Shown here one piece after another: positions 34,216 through 45,760 of a stretch of DNA of 64,000 nt. The notes beneath the pieces are model-generated. The model had not been told where the DNA came from. It did not search any database and was given only the letters and a program-made list of their open reading frames with translations. A program made the translations under genes and the position numbers. Numbering within the stretch: position 1 is the stretch's first letter; each line of letters starts with the position of its first letter. This DNA comes from Cordilura impudica (Eukaryota > Arthropoda > Insecta > Diptera > Scathophagidae), in the NCBI GenBank assembly GCA_963682025.1, contig OY821518.1, positions 146,198,731 through 146,262,730 on the forward strand. Direction: 5' to 3'.

Positions 34216-34443
34216 GCCGTGAATCTCTAAAATCGCTAAAAATGCATTACAAGAGATACAAGCAAAGTCTCGTGCTGATCGTGAAAAATATAACAGCATA
34301 GCTGAAAAGGCAGAACAGGCCGCAAATTCATTTTACTTGCGATGTATATTTCCACCCATTAAACAGATCAGTGGAAATAATATACATGGTACTACTGTAT
34401 TAAGAACAATAGATGAAACTGAAATGACAGCATCAAAACAATA
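34216..34443 (+). CDS. Unassigned open frame, possible coding remnant
   Basis: An open stretch without a start codon reads ISKIAKNALQEIQAKSRADR, EKYNSIAEKAEQAANSFYLR, CIFPPIKQISGNNIHGTTVL and ends ETEMTASKQ at a TAA (34441-34443). The first 40 residues look helical, coiled-coil-like. Composition is protein-like rather than AT-rich noise. It begins right where the neighbouring LINE ends, so it may be the host sequence into which that LINE inserted: an exon end or the tail of another transposon protein. I do not recognise the family. Confidence 0.3.
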
Positions 34444-34654
34444 ACTAAAGCGATGACGCGTCTTCTTTTCATCACAAGCCATAACATTTCGCAGTTATAA
34501 TCAGAAAATTTAAATTCCAATTCGCCGTAATACTAGTAAGGACATATCTACCGTCATTCTCAGAAATATAATATGCTTTGAATAGAATAGTATCTGGTCT
34601 GGACAATAGTCCTGCGGAATGTTTAAAATATGGTGCAGATACGTTAGCCCAATG

Positions 34655-35070
34655 TAAATGAGAGTCAACGTTTCATTCCAAGTACAGGTGCTAGGCAAGG
34701 GCATCCTCCACCCAAAGATGTTCTCGTTATTTCCCGACTTTGTCGGGAAAAATCCAACAATGATACATCTTTTGGAATTCGCAGAACTTTGCCCGATTTT
34801 TTTTTTTTTTTACAAACACCATGCCAGCACAAATTAAAATTACTTCGAAAGCCCCGCACAGAAATTATACGAACTGCTCTAGATTGTCAATATCGAGTAC
34901 AAGGCAGAATCGGTAACAATTGGTTTCGATGCTTAAACATGGATGCTTACAAGCTGAAATATCGTCGAATAAAGCAAACGCAAATGTCAGATATAAAATC
35001 AGATAGATTCGTTGACGCCTTTCGTTCACATAAAATTTTATTTAAGTATTTATTTTATACAAAATTCTAA
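34655..35070 (+). CDS. Unassigned open frame of about 138 codons
   Basis: Open with no internal stop and no ATG start. It reads ARQGHPPPKDVLVISRLCRE, KSNNDTSFGIRRTLPD, a Phe run from a 15-T tract (34797-34811), then LLRKPRTEIIRTALDCQYRV, GRIGNNWFRCLNMDAYKLKY, RRIKQTQMSDIKSDRFVDAF and stops. The T tract could be a slippage site hiding a frameshift. The sequence looks coding and is somewhat less AT-rich than its surroundings. The family is not recognised; it could belong with the frame at 34216-34443. Confidence 0.3.
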
Positions 35071-37080
35071 ATAAAAATGACTTAAGAAATCATTTTTTAT
35101 TATTGAAAAGAAATGGCCCACATGCGCTAAGATTACTTAAAAATTTCTAAGCCTCTATTGTACGTATACAGTACACCTTCTTGTTGTTTTAAAAAAAAGT
35201 ATTGCTCTCTATTATTGTGCTAAAATTTTAGCTTAATCTTGTAGCCCGTGATGAAGACTACCAACGAACCATCATATATATGAAATCCAAATGGTGTAAG
35301 ATGAAGTAAGACATTAACGCATTATGTGCAGATGTAATTAAAAAGTATTGCAAAATTTTGTCGAATATCCAAAATCAGTCAATTGAGTACTAGCAAAATT
35401 ATTTTCCTTAACACTTAATATCATTTATGATGATTTTTTATAAATCAAAAATTGTTAAAATAACGACACCATGGAATGTAGTCTGAATTTTCACACATGC
35501 TGCATCAGATTCACTTTCATTTAATAAATTAATAAAATTCAATAAATATTTTAAAAACTCAGTGATATCCATAACAATTTTCCATTTCTTTATTAAAAAT
35601 ATTTCAATTTTTATAATTTGTTTCACAGTTTATTTTACATACATATTAGACACAGTCTTAGTCCAAGTCATTGATATGGCTTATGTATCTGCCAAAAGGA
35701 ATAAAAATAAGGTATATACTTCTCAAAATTGCTCAATTTACGTTTCGAAAGATATTATATGGTCTCGATCAGAAAAATTTTGGATCTAGTATCATTTCAT
35801 CAGATGTGAACTTTAATATATGGGCAAATACAGCGCGTGGGATGTTTCATTAGGACGCTTCTTTTAAAAATTTTTCATACGATCCAATGATATATTTGGA
35901 AAAAAAAATAAAATTTTTATTAAATTTAAATTTGGAACAAAATTTTTATTTTAAATATGCTTTCGTACGTTTCACGAAATGGAAGTCATTTTGGAAGTAA
36001 GTTAATACTCTGCCTTGATCTGAGAATTTTTTAGCCGTGCAAAAAAGTCAAAAGACAATATTTTTTATACATTTACAAGCCGTCTTTAATAAGGGCATAG
36101 TGAGGTCACAGTAAATTATTTAATTTTTATTCAGACGTTTCGTGTTGGACGTTTCACATATTTGCACTCAATAAAAACCATATTTTTTTATACAAATTTA
36201 TTTTAAATACACGTTATGATTAATTTAACCTAATATTTTTCATAAACGTATTTTTCTGCAGTTAGAAGATGTATTTTCTTCATGAGTACTTCACTTTTTG
36301 CAGACGTTTCATTAAGCGGGCACTTTATAAAAAGCAGTATTAACAGTAATACATCAGTACTTACATTGATATCCTTGCAGAAGATCAAAATAGAGATATC
36401 GTAAAATATATGTAACTAAAAAAAAACGAAAGCTTCATTTTAAAAGATAAGATGTTGTCAAAGAAATAAGTTAAGAAGAGAAAAAATAAGTTTTTCGTAT
36501 GAGTAATGCAAAGAGACTTCAAATTTGGACAGTTATGAAAAAAAGAGAAGTGATATATATAGCTTAATATACTATATATAATCAATTTTTAACGAAAATA
36601 CAAAATTGTGTTTTTTGGTTCTGGTTGAGCTTTTTCTGGATTTACCCATATCCGTAGGCAACAAGTAGATGACTATCTCACTTACTTATGGCTTATGCTT
36701 ATTTTCCATGTCCCCAAATTTCCTTAACTTATAGAATTATTTGGATCCAAACTCATCCTTGGGTTTTTTTTACACGTTGTGTATTATTTTTGTATCTAAT
36801 TGGAGCAATATATTTTTTATCTCATAAGCAAAATATAGGGATTAGTTTTGATTTTCAAAATTAAAATTAATTCCAATGAAATATATATTTTTATACTTTA
36901 CACATCATGAAGTACTTTAATCTAATTAATTCAGAAAAAAAAGATAAAAACATGTAATAGACAATTACTAAAAACTAATCAATTGTTATGATTTATTTCA
37001 CTTATAAAATAATAATCAAAGCCGCAAACATGTGTTTATGTAGCTCACATGTTCAACGATAGGGGCCGTTTTATTCATAT
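35071..37080. other. No gene recognised
   Basis: About 2 kb of very AT-rich DNA with only short frames. A GACGTTTCA/GACGTTTCG-type word recurs near 36130-36150 and 36301, too few times to call a repeat family. Confidence 0.5.
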
Positions 37081-37114
37081 TATGGATAACAAAATCCATT
37101 TTCGAATAGGTAGC

Positions 37115-37500
37115 AATAGTTCGTCACCTCTGCTGTGGTAGTATCGGGAGGTCGGCTACCCCAGTCGGCGGTGTGACTATGCTGGCCGGTATATGATGGT
37201 ACGATCGGTTGAACGGTGGCGATAGCGTCGGCGGCCTACAGTAAAGCGGGTGGCTCGGCTAGGCGGTTAGGTAGATGGAGGTGCAGTTGGCTCGGGTGTG
37301 CCGGTCAACGGGTCTCGATAGTATCGGCGGTGCAACTATACTGGCCGCTAGATGGCCGCACGGTGGGTGGCTCGGACGTGCCGGTCGACAGGTGCCGATG
37401 ATATTGTCGGCACGATTACGCTGGCCGATAGATGGCGGCATGATCGGTAGCAAAAGCTTCGGCAGCTGGCGGCGGCTCGACTAGGTTGGCTGTCGTGAGC
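37115..37500. repeat. GC-rich imperfect repeat, period about 85 bp
   Basis: Three diverged units share TGGCTCGG..GTGCCGGTC, a GGCGGTG/GGCACGATTAC stretch and CTGGCCG.TAGATGG. Strongly CpG-rich, unlike all surrounding DNA. The small frames across it are repeat by-products. It precedes a 33-bp tandem array and a TATA box, suggesting an upstream control region, possibly the U3 of an LTR. Confidence 0.6.
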
Positions 37501-37539
37501 TTCACCCTGTGTTATGGCGACCTGTAATGATACGAGCGG

Positions 37540-37806
37540 AGTTAGTCGGGAGCAGTCAGTACAAGCCGCTGAATTATCGGGAGGAGACAGCCGTGAAGCT
37601 ACTGGATTATCGGGAGCAGTCAGCCGTAAAGCCGCTGGATTATCGGGAGCAGTGAGCCGAGAAGCCGCTGGATTGTAGGGAGCAATCAGCCGTTATGCCG
37701 CTAAATTATCGGGAGCAGTCAGCCGTGAAGCCGCTGGATTATCGGGAGCACGCACACGTTAAGCCACTGTATTATCGGTTTCAGTCAGCCGTGAAGCCGC
37801 TGGGTT
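37540..37806. repeat. 33-bp tandem repeat, about eight copies
   Basis: Unit ATTATCGGGAGCAGTCAGCC plus GTGAAGCCGCTGG, 33 bp, with single-base differences and one diverged unit (near 37750). Although 33 bp equals 11 codons, stops occur in the frames, so coding use is unlikely. CpG-rich. Confidence 0.8.
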
Positions 37807-37834
37807 AAATGGAGGACAACCGGTACCCATTGTC

Positions 37835-37885
37835 TATAAAAAGTTCGGGATATCTTATTGGTATAACAAGATCTCACCACTCAGC
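37835..37885 (+). promoter_or_regulatory. Candidate RNA polymerase II promoter (TATA box) after the GC-rich array
   Basis: TATAAAAAG at 37835-37843, with a pyrimidine-rich initiator-like TCTCACCACTCAG about 35-40 bp downstream (37872-37884). With the repeat arrays just upstream this resembles the core promoter of an LTR. No LTR boundaries, primer-binding site or coding region were found nearby, so this is a hypothesis. Confidence 0.35.
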
Positions 37886-38693
37886 TTTCGCCGAAGGCTA
37901 ACTTGCCATACTCAGGCCAACCTTGTCTTCTTACCTAAATTAATTTATTAACTTAGTGAGAATTGTAACATACCATTTGTTTTAACCACTCGATAACTAT
38001 TTTTAGCAGGCAGAAGCTTTTTATTTTTCATATGTTGTGTATATGTATTGTGTTGTTTGTATGGCGAGCTTGGTTTTTTCATGTTTAGTTGAATATATGT
38101 TTGTTACTATAGTGACGTAGATATTGTTGTTTGTTGCACATAGTTTGTGCACTACGGTGGATTTCCTTAATGTATGGTTGTTGGGTGGTTGATGGTTCTG
38201 GTGATGACTGTTATGTACAATGCAAGTGGTGTTATTTGCGTTGTTAAAAAAGGTTGATATTTATTTACCTTTGCACTTTTTCCTTCACTTTTTGCAAGTT
38301 CAGCATTTAGGGTCATCTACATTGAGTTCATGTCATTAAGAAAAACTTAGCTAGGGACGAAAAATAGTTGCCCGAGGTCACCAAAATAATGAATGTTTAT
38401 TTAACATACAATATAAAGTGGGCAAATTAATTAATCTCTACAAAATGTAAACCGCGCGAAAGAAACAATGAGACATCAGTCATTCTTATATCATCAATTT
38501 CATAGAGATTTCAATGTTAGTGGTATGACACTGGCCGTAAATCTAGAGCATGACTTTTGAATTCACGTTACACTTTAGACTGTTAGAACGTGTCTTAAGA
38601 AAATTGGAATTAAAAGTCGACATGCTGTTATAAAACCATTCATCAGCAAGTTAAATAAGTAAAAGAGAATTGATTATGCAAAAAATATAGAAG
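37886..38693. other. No gene recognised; possible R/U5 and leader of an LTR element
   Basis: No long frame. A TTTTGGTGACCTCGGGCAAC word on the minus strand near 38370-38390 vaguely resembles tRNA-complementary primer sites of insect retroelements, but this is not strong enough to annotate as one. Confidence 0.3.
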
Positions 38694-38763
38694 TAAAGGT
38701 TGAGCGAGAGCAAAAGACGAGTGTATCCGGATAGACTCGTCTTTTGCTCCCGCTCAACCTTTA
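38694..38763. repeat. Near-perfect 29-bp inverted repeat (hairpin, 12-nt loop)
   Basis: Left arm TAAAGGTTGAGCGAGAGCAA plus AAGACGAGT, loop GTATCCGGATAG, right arm the complement with one mismatch (GAG to GGG). It abuts the 3' side of the Tc1-like element; a Tc1-type end may begin just beyond it near 38770. Possible foldback termini, a MITE or a hairpin RNA. Confidence 0.75.
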
Positions 38764-38980
38764 TATCTATAGTGTCGGTCTAAACAAAATGGACAAAAAT
38801 AATGTTCTCACTATTTTTAAAATGGCGAAAAAATTTAACTTTTTGAAACTACAAATGCACTATAATATAAAATTATTCCCTAATTTAAATGAAAATATAA
38901 ATTTATTTCAATATTTGACACTTACACATTTAAAAAATTAACAAAATATAAACATAAGTCATAAACTCAATATTAATATT

Positions 38981-39555
38981 TTAATATTTTGTTGAGTAAC
39001 CACTATTTTTCAGAACTGCCACACTTCTTCTAGGCATGTAACTAATAAGGCTCTCCATTGTCGGCGTTCGAATAGCTGACCGTTCATCATTTATGGCTTG
39101 GTGAAGCGCTTGGTTGGATCCCAAAGTACCGATTCTTGCTTGACCTTTTTGTTTACAAATTCTCATAGATTTTCAATGGGATTAAGGTCGCGCTACTGAG
39201 CTCGCTACGGCCCAACGGTCACACGTTCCTATTCTAAGTAACTTTTAACTAGTTTGGAAGTGTTTCGGGTCATTGTAATGTTGGACTATCCTCGAAGTAG
39301 GCATTGTCTCATTGGAATGCGGAAGCAATGTAATTTTCTACATATTTTTGTTTATATATTTGTATTATGCCGCCGATTTTGTGTAAAGGTCCTAGGCTTT
39401 CACCTGAAAAGCAGCCCCACACAATAACATGTTCGCCTCCGTGTTTGATAGTACAATATTGATGTTATAGCCGTCTATTAGCAGGTCGGCGTACTCTTTT
39501 CATTCCATCAGAATGGACAAAATTAAATTTTGACTCACCGGAAAACAACACACTG
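38981..39555 (-). pseudogene. Tc1-like transposase, carboxy-terminal part
   Basis: Minus-strand remains in several frames: SKFNFVHSDGMKRVRRPANR near 39530-39470; KHGGEHVIVWGCFSGESLGP near 39445-39390; HKIGGIIQIYKQKYVENYI; and the end TPTMESLISYMPRRSVAVLK plus NSGYSTKY, TAA at 38981. The blocks and the SMPRR..V....G.TKY ending are typical of Tc1-like transposases. The amino part appears at 42280-42500 beyond a 2.6-kb insertion. The middle of the catalytic domain is missing or unreadable and stops are frequent. Confidence 0.8.
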
Positions 39556-39559
39556 GATA

Positions 39560-42240
39560 TTAGAGTAACCGAATCTCATAGAGGGGAAAAATGTCGTCTG
39601 GACCCATTTCTAGATATTGAGATAACCGAAATTTGAGCTCAAAGGTTAAAAAAATCCAAATTGTTGGCCAAAAAGCTGACATATGGAGCCATAACTCCAG
39701 AACGGTTAATAATAAAAACACACTTGATATCTTAAAAGAAAGCTAAGGTTGTTCTTCAAAATTTATATTCTATACATAATTGGTGTTATTTTAAGTCAAA
39801 CAGAGTTACAGCAGCCTTTGACCTCAAAGACTTAACCTGGTACCAGTAGGAGCCAGTTTGGGAGTATTCTAAGAATTTTACGGCTTTTTACATAATGTGT
39901 CTCGGAATTAAATTTTTTTGTTAAAAAGCATTTTGGAACTGAATTTTCAAACATAAAGAGCCTTTTGTTCAAATTTAATTCTATATTATATTGGGACTAC
40001 CTGACTAGTTTAAAAAGGAGGGTGAATCTAATTTTAATTTTAGGGATGGTGATTTTACTTCAGCGTACAACTGACCTTTTATTTATTCAGTTTAGTTTCT
40101 AAAGTGCCTTGGAGCTGGTTAAATCGAACAATTATCTAGTAAAGATATTTTAACGTTTTTTTTTTTAATTTTCCAAGTGTGTGTGTTATTGTTTTTTTTA
40201 TTACAACTATTATAGTATTATTTTAAAAGACATTTGAAAACATTTTATTGAAATTTAAGTTTGAAATATATTTTGTTTAATTTTTAAAGTTATCTGTTAT
40301 TTACCTATTGGACTCTGAAATGGCATCCACATCAGTTGTACAAAGCCGGACCAAGGATAAAATATTTCTTGGGGCTATCCCATTCACCAGATCACCGATT
40401 GTAAACTACCCTCAAATCGTCAAGATTTGTGTGCTTCATTTTATAACTTACGTACTGTAAAATTAACTGCAAAAGAACCAGCAAAACTTTCTTAAAGAGA
40501 TTTTAAACATGAAATTGTTTATTTTGTTAGATCGTTGTCAAATATCCGACATAATTTTAATAGCTACTCTATAAGCACTAAACCTTGACCCTCTTGAGTA
40601 AAAAATCTCGAAAACTTTATTACATTATAGAAGACAAATGTTCAGAGAACAATATACTAAAAAAAATTTTAGATAAAATAAACATTCCTTAAAAAGAGCC
40701 CGTGGTTGGGATGGTAAACTTAACCGGGTGTTTTAAAAAATGAAAAATGTGAGCGAATAGCTATTGCTATTTCATATGGCGAAAAGGAACAGCTGCTGGG
40801 AGTTTCCTGTAACAGCAAACAGCTCTGGAGAGGAGCAAGCTGTAGTTGTATATGTATGCCTATGAATGGGGTCTCCCCAACACCGTCAAGGCGATGTGCT
40901 TCGACACTACAGCATCCAACACGGGAAGACTCAAAAGATCATGCGTGATATTGGAGCAAATGTTAGGAAGAGAATTGTTATACCTAGCTTGCCGTCATCA
41001 TATTTTGGAAATACTGTTAAGAGGCGTATTCGACATAAAAATGGGATTAACCACTGGACCTCATCCAAACATTTTCAAGAAACTCCTCACTGCGTGGCCC
41101 ATGATAGAAAAAGGAAAATACGACACAGATATCAGAGACAACCTAATAAAAACGCAGCTTACTCCAGAAGTAATTGCAAATGTTACTGCTGAATTCGAGA
41201 CCACCCCAGAGATAACCACAAGGAGCTGACCTAATTTTCGAACTATTTATGGTATTTGAATGCAAAGTTGGTGGGATTATCGTTTTTTGATCCCACCATT
41301 ATAGACGATGAAAAGATTTTAATGGCTAATAAATTGCTCAGTAGCACAGATGAACCATCAGAGCACGCTAGGGTTGTAAATCGTTAGGAAAGAAAAATTG
41401 AAAGAGGTAGTTGATGGAGGATTGGTAAATTTACTTACCAAGAATCGTTTTCATCCTTTGACCGATTTAATATAAAAACAGATATCCCAATACAACATCC
41501 AAATACCTGACCTCAATATAATGACTTCCAAGAAGGATTGAAAATTTTGAAAACATTGAAAGTAGTTAATGACATCGCTGAGCATGGTGTTAAATTAATA
41601 ACCGACTTTAACATCCTTCTGATAAAAGATGAAGACCAAAAGCTATATGTCTTGCAAGTTGTAAACAAATGCCGAGCATTATATCGTGACGTTTCAAAAA
41701 CTACTTTAACAAAAGCTCTAGTATAGATTAGATAACTATGTAAAATGATCAAATCATGTAGGTACTAGGTCTTTATCTTTTCTGTGTCTGTTTTGTATAT
41801 ACCTGATTTATATATTTTAAAATAAAAAATGTCATTAGACTTATCAGTAGCACTTATTTTCTTTTATAACATTTCTACTTTAAACTCAAAAATAAACCAA
41901 AAAACCAAAAAATTTATCACCTAATAACAAAATATTCGAAGTCTGCACCTAGTTTTAACAGGTCACGTTTTTGGGGCTAAAGTCTACTGTAACTCGGTGT
42001 GACTTAAAGTAACAACAATTGTGTTTAGAATATAAATTTTGAAGAACAACATTAGCTTTCTTTTGGGATATTTATTATTTAGCGTTCTGGAGTTATGGCT
42101 CCATATGTCAGTTTTTTGACCAAAAATTTGGATTTTTCAAACTTTGAGCGACGAGCAGCACGGGTTAACATCGTTTAATCGAGCTCAAATTTCGGCTATC
42201 TCAATATTTGGAAAGGGGAATCGTTTTGTGGAGTCCAGAC
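39560..42240 (+). mobile_element. DNA transposon with long (about 260 bp) inverted repeats, superfamily not assigned
   Basis: Left arm 39585-39840 and right arm about 41975-42235 are inverted copies: GACATATGGAGCCATAACTC, CAGAAC, AAAGAAAGCTAA(G/T)GTTGTTC and TTCAAAATTTATATTCTA occur in both. It is inserted in a Tc1-like element, whose halves lie on either side. Right end ...GTGGTCACCCT followed by ACTGG; ACTGG also occurs at the left edge (near 39551-39555), a possible 5-bp duplication. It encodes the transposase pseudogene 40320-41726. The order implies it is younger than the Tc1 copy. Confidence 0.6.
40320..41726 (+). pseudogene. Transposase-like protein with FDTT..NTG and CRHHI.E motifs, broken
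   Basis: Starts MASTSVVQSRTKDKIF at 40320 and soon loses frame. The best part (40846-41229) reads GLPNTVKAMCFDTTASNTGR then LLYLACRHHILEILLRGVF and KKLLTAWPMIEKGKYDTD. An Asp in FDTT and a CRHH motif some 35 residues later fit an RNase-H-like DDE transposase with a C..H signature. A deletion near 41245 removes roughly 100 residues. Then YLNAKLVGLSFFDPTIID, frameshifts, and NDIAEHGVKLITDFNILLIK, QKLYVLQVVNKCRALYRD to the stop at 41726. I recall similar unnamed proteins in many invertebrates but cannot give a superfamily. Confidence 0.5.
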
Positions 42241-42269
42241 GAACAAAATTTCAACATCGATTTTTTGTG

Positions 42270-42520
42270 GTCACCCTACTGGCTATATATGGATATTTCC
42301 TGAATTCTCCAATAATTCGGGCATCTTCTCTGCTTATTGTACATTTTTGCTGCCTCCCCGATGAATTGTTTCAACTGTTTTTGTATTTTTGAAGTTATTT
42401 TTTATATAACTGACGGTAGATCTCGGCAAATAAAACCTTTGGCATTACTTTTTTGGGTGATACCACCTTGAAATTCTTTTATTACAAGAAATAATTAAAA
42501 GCTCATAAAGGCTGGTCAAC
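42270..42520 (-). pseudogene. Tc1-like transposase, amino-terminal part
   Basis: Minus strand: SRSTVSYIKNNFKNTKTVET (helix-turn-helix end), then HRGGSK where Tc1-like proteins have the GRP-type linker, then ARIIGEFRKYPY in another frame near 42270-42330. Separated from the carboxy part by the long-inverted-repeat transposon. Frameshifts are present. Confidence 0.6.
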
Positions 42521-42828
42521 GTTCTAACGATTATCTACAAAACTAGGTTACTGCAAGTTCAGTTGAGGTGCAGCACACAAAGAGAAATAACCGAATTATG
42601 ACGACAAAAATTGAATTTTTTTATTTTGTTAAATGTATCCACTATTGCACTTAATATTTTCTATATAACAGTACGCAATCAACCTATAAGCATTTATTTT
42701 TTTAACGCATCACATATGTAAGTCCGTACGTGCGAGCAAATTATTATTATCTGTCAGCAGCATCTACTTGTATAGGGTTTATTGTTGATACACGCGACAG
42801 TTTTTTGTAAATTTAGAGTTCAAAGTTT

Positions 42829-43331
42829 TTATACCCTATACCACTATGTGGTTTGGGTATAATGACTTTGTGCTGCTGTTTGTAACTACCAAAAATATTT
42901 GACCAAGACCCATCTTTTATTATACCGATCGAGTCAGAATCACTAACTGATTCGATTTAACGATGTCCGTCCGTCCGTCCGTCCGTCTGTGCGTCAGAGT
43001 AAACCTTGTAATCAAACTGCAGGTCGCAAATATGAATATATATCGATGAAATTATAAAAATATTGCACTGATTCTTCTCAAATTTTGTTTGTATATATTT
43101 TTGCAAAATACAAGAGACTTAACCAAACATAGTCAGGATCGGTCCATGGTTGGGCATAGTCCCCATATAGATATAGCATCCGATTTTAACTTTTTCATAT
43201 CTGCAGCCAAAAAAATTAATATAAATCCCACTCAAATTTGGTTTATGATTATTTTCTATGTCCAGCTAGTTGGGCCTAAACGCATGGTATAGGGTATCAT
43301 ATAGTCGGTCTAGACCGACTATAATTTTCTA
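42829..43331 (-). repeat. DINE-1/mini-me-like repeat, copy 7 (internal deletion)
   Basis: Both ends present: TATACCCTATACCACTATGT at the left, TAGTCGGTCTAGACCGACTA plus TAATTTTCT at the right. GTCC tract of five units at 42966-42986. About 290 bp of the middle is missing: the sequence jumps near 43050 from TATCGATGAAATT to ATAAAAATATTGCACTG. Confidence 0.8.
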
Positions 43332-43740
43332 ATTTAATATGCAGTTATTATTAAAATAACAATTATATATGAGTAGTGTAGATATAGTACACTATTTTAT
43401 TACGAAATATATTGAAAAATTTACTTTAGCTAGAGCTATAAAAAAAGTTCTAAACAGTTCCACGAACTTTTCCTTATAAGTTAAAAAAACAACTACTAAT
43501 AAGTGTAAAAAAAGTCAAGTGGGGGTCCCCCGTTTCCCCTTTCAATAACTAGAGCATATTTTTCTTCTTCCAAAAATCCCACATTTGACATTTTTTTAAT
43601 TCGCTAAATTTTTCATTCTGTGCAGTCTCCTCACAAAATGGTTGTGTGCACCACTGATGTATACTTAAGCTGCTACGAAAATATATTAGAAAGGGAAATT
43701 CCGTAACTACATTGGGTATACTGAGATCTGTGCTTCAAAG

Positions 43741-45760
43741 ATGATGAAAATGAAGAGAAAGGAGTTATTTGATGTACTGAAAAATCAACAATTTTATAAT
43801 TTGTCATCATCAAAATGGTATGAACAACTATTACAGTATATTTTGGGCAAAATTGGTGCTAGTGAGCTTTCTGAAGATTTGATAAAACAAATAAAACAGA
43901 AAGTTGAAGTGTTTGTTTCAAAGATGTTTACGAAGTGGCGTGAGTGTATCAAAATGTATGAGTGTTTTAACAAGAAGCACATAAACTGGCTTGAGGAAAA
44001 CCTAAAACTCACGGAGATACAACTACTACTGCTTCCATTATCGGTAGGAACACATTCAGAAGAAAGGGTCGAGGCAGACCCAGAAAATCATTTGAAGAAA
44101 GTTTTCATCGCAGTAAGCAAAGACATGTAAGAGCAATTGTATCAGATCTTAATTCAGAAAAATTATGTTTGGCTGCAGAAATAAGCTTGGTGCAATCAGG
44201 CAACAGAAGTGCAGCTGAATTTGTGAAGTTAGCCATCAATTCTTCACCCAAAAGTTTAAAAAGAATGAAATTGGCACATCATACTTCATCTTCTGCTGCT
44301 GTAAAACCTTAAAATCTTGAAGAAGCTTTAGCTCTAATAGTGGACCTTGGATTAACAAAAGAGGTTTATATAACGATGCGACTTGGAGCAAAAAAAAAGA
44401 GCAGCTAATATTTATCCCCCATATCATGTGATAGGAGGGGCCAAAAAGCGTTATCCAGCAAATATTGAGCTAAACAAAAATGAGGATGTGATACCACTTC
44501 AAGATCTTCTTTCGCATACTACGTCTGGCTCAAGTTCAGCCTGATGTGATACTACAGTATATTTCCAATTGATACAATTGAAGTTTGTTATAAATGGGGC
44601 TTGGATGGCAGCGGTCGACACAGTATACATAAACAAAATTTTGCGAATAATTCAGTATATGCGGACCCTTATATAATTTTAGATACGACTGTGCCACTGC
44701 AAATGTGTGAATCCAATAGCAATAATGACAAAATATTTTGAAGAACATGTCATCATCATCGACCAAGCATTAGCGACCAATCTCATTCAAGATAAAAAAG
44801 GAAAACGTCCAAAATGTGAAAGAAGAGTATAATGAAATTCCAGTCAAATACTGCAATTGGAGCCCACATCGTACTTGACGGTAAAGAAATAAAATTTAAA
44901 CATAACCCTATATGTAAATTGCTGGATAGAAAGACTGTCAATATTTTGAGTGATACTGCAAGTTCACACACGTGAAAAGTCTGTAATGAAGACACCTTTA
45001 AGTATGGGATTTCGGTGCTACATGCACATATTAGATGTTGTGAATATCAACTACATATAGCAAACAAATTGGAACTACAGAAATGGCAAGCATGAGGTAA
45101 CAGTGCAAAACAAGAAGTAAAAGAAAAAAGGGTTAAATAGCAACTAAGTTATATGAACAAATGGGCCTTGTTGTTGACCAGCCGAAACAAGGTGGAGGCA
45201 ATAGCAATGACGGTAATACTGCATGAAAATTTTTTAAGAACCCTTCGCTCGTTTCAGAAATAACTGGAATTCATAAAGACTTAATAGAAAGATTTGCATA
45301 TATAATGTCAATAATTTTTGTGGGCATTACATCAAGGAAGAAGTATTTAAAAACTATTGCTTTGAAACAGCAGAAATGGCCATTAAACTTTATGGCTGCT
45401 ACAAAATGAGTGTCACTGTTCATAAAATTTTAATTCGTGGAGCTGGTATTATAAAATCTTCACCTTTACCAGTACGCCAACTGTCAGAAGATGTAATTGA
45501 AGCAAGTCACAAAGAGTATAAAAATTTAAGACAATATCACTCCACAAAAACTTCAAGGGTGAGATATTTAACTAGATGCTGGTTTCTTCGGACCCTGTTG
45601 TGACCGATAACCGAAAAAAAAGTTTAAAAAAAAGTAAAGTAAAATCTAATGACATATGCTAAGGCAGCCCACTTTCTGTGGCAACGAAGAAGAGAATTTT
45701 GAACAGGAGTTTGATGACGTCCAAGACTATGAAGACCTTAATATAGAATGAAATAAAAAT
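43741..45760 (+). pseudogene. Transib-like (RAG1-related) transposase, old copy
   Basis: Collinear with the better copy at 55746-57708 but strongly diverged. KWRECIKMYECFNKKHINWL; RGRPRK near 44070; SFEESFHRSKQRHV; NLEEALALIVDLGLTKEVYI (44310-44370); YKWGLDGSGRHSIHKQNF (44595-44640), which holds the Asp comparable with the first catalytic Asp of RAG1; KVCNEDTFKYGISVLHAHIR (44980-45025); KLELQKW; SVTVHKILIRGAGII and QLSEDVIEASHKEYKNLRQY (45480-45540), the region of the last catalytic Glu. Many stops. No CACAGTG-type ends were found at its edges. Confidence 0.7.

Noticed and set aside
38370..38395. Retroelement primer-binding-site-like TGGTGACCTCGGG word (minus)
   Set aside because: No LTR end (CA) just before it and no matching second LTR.
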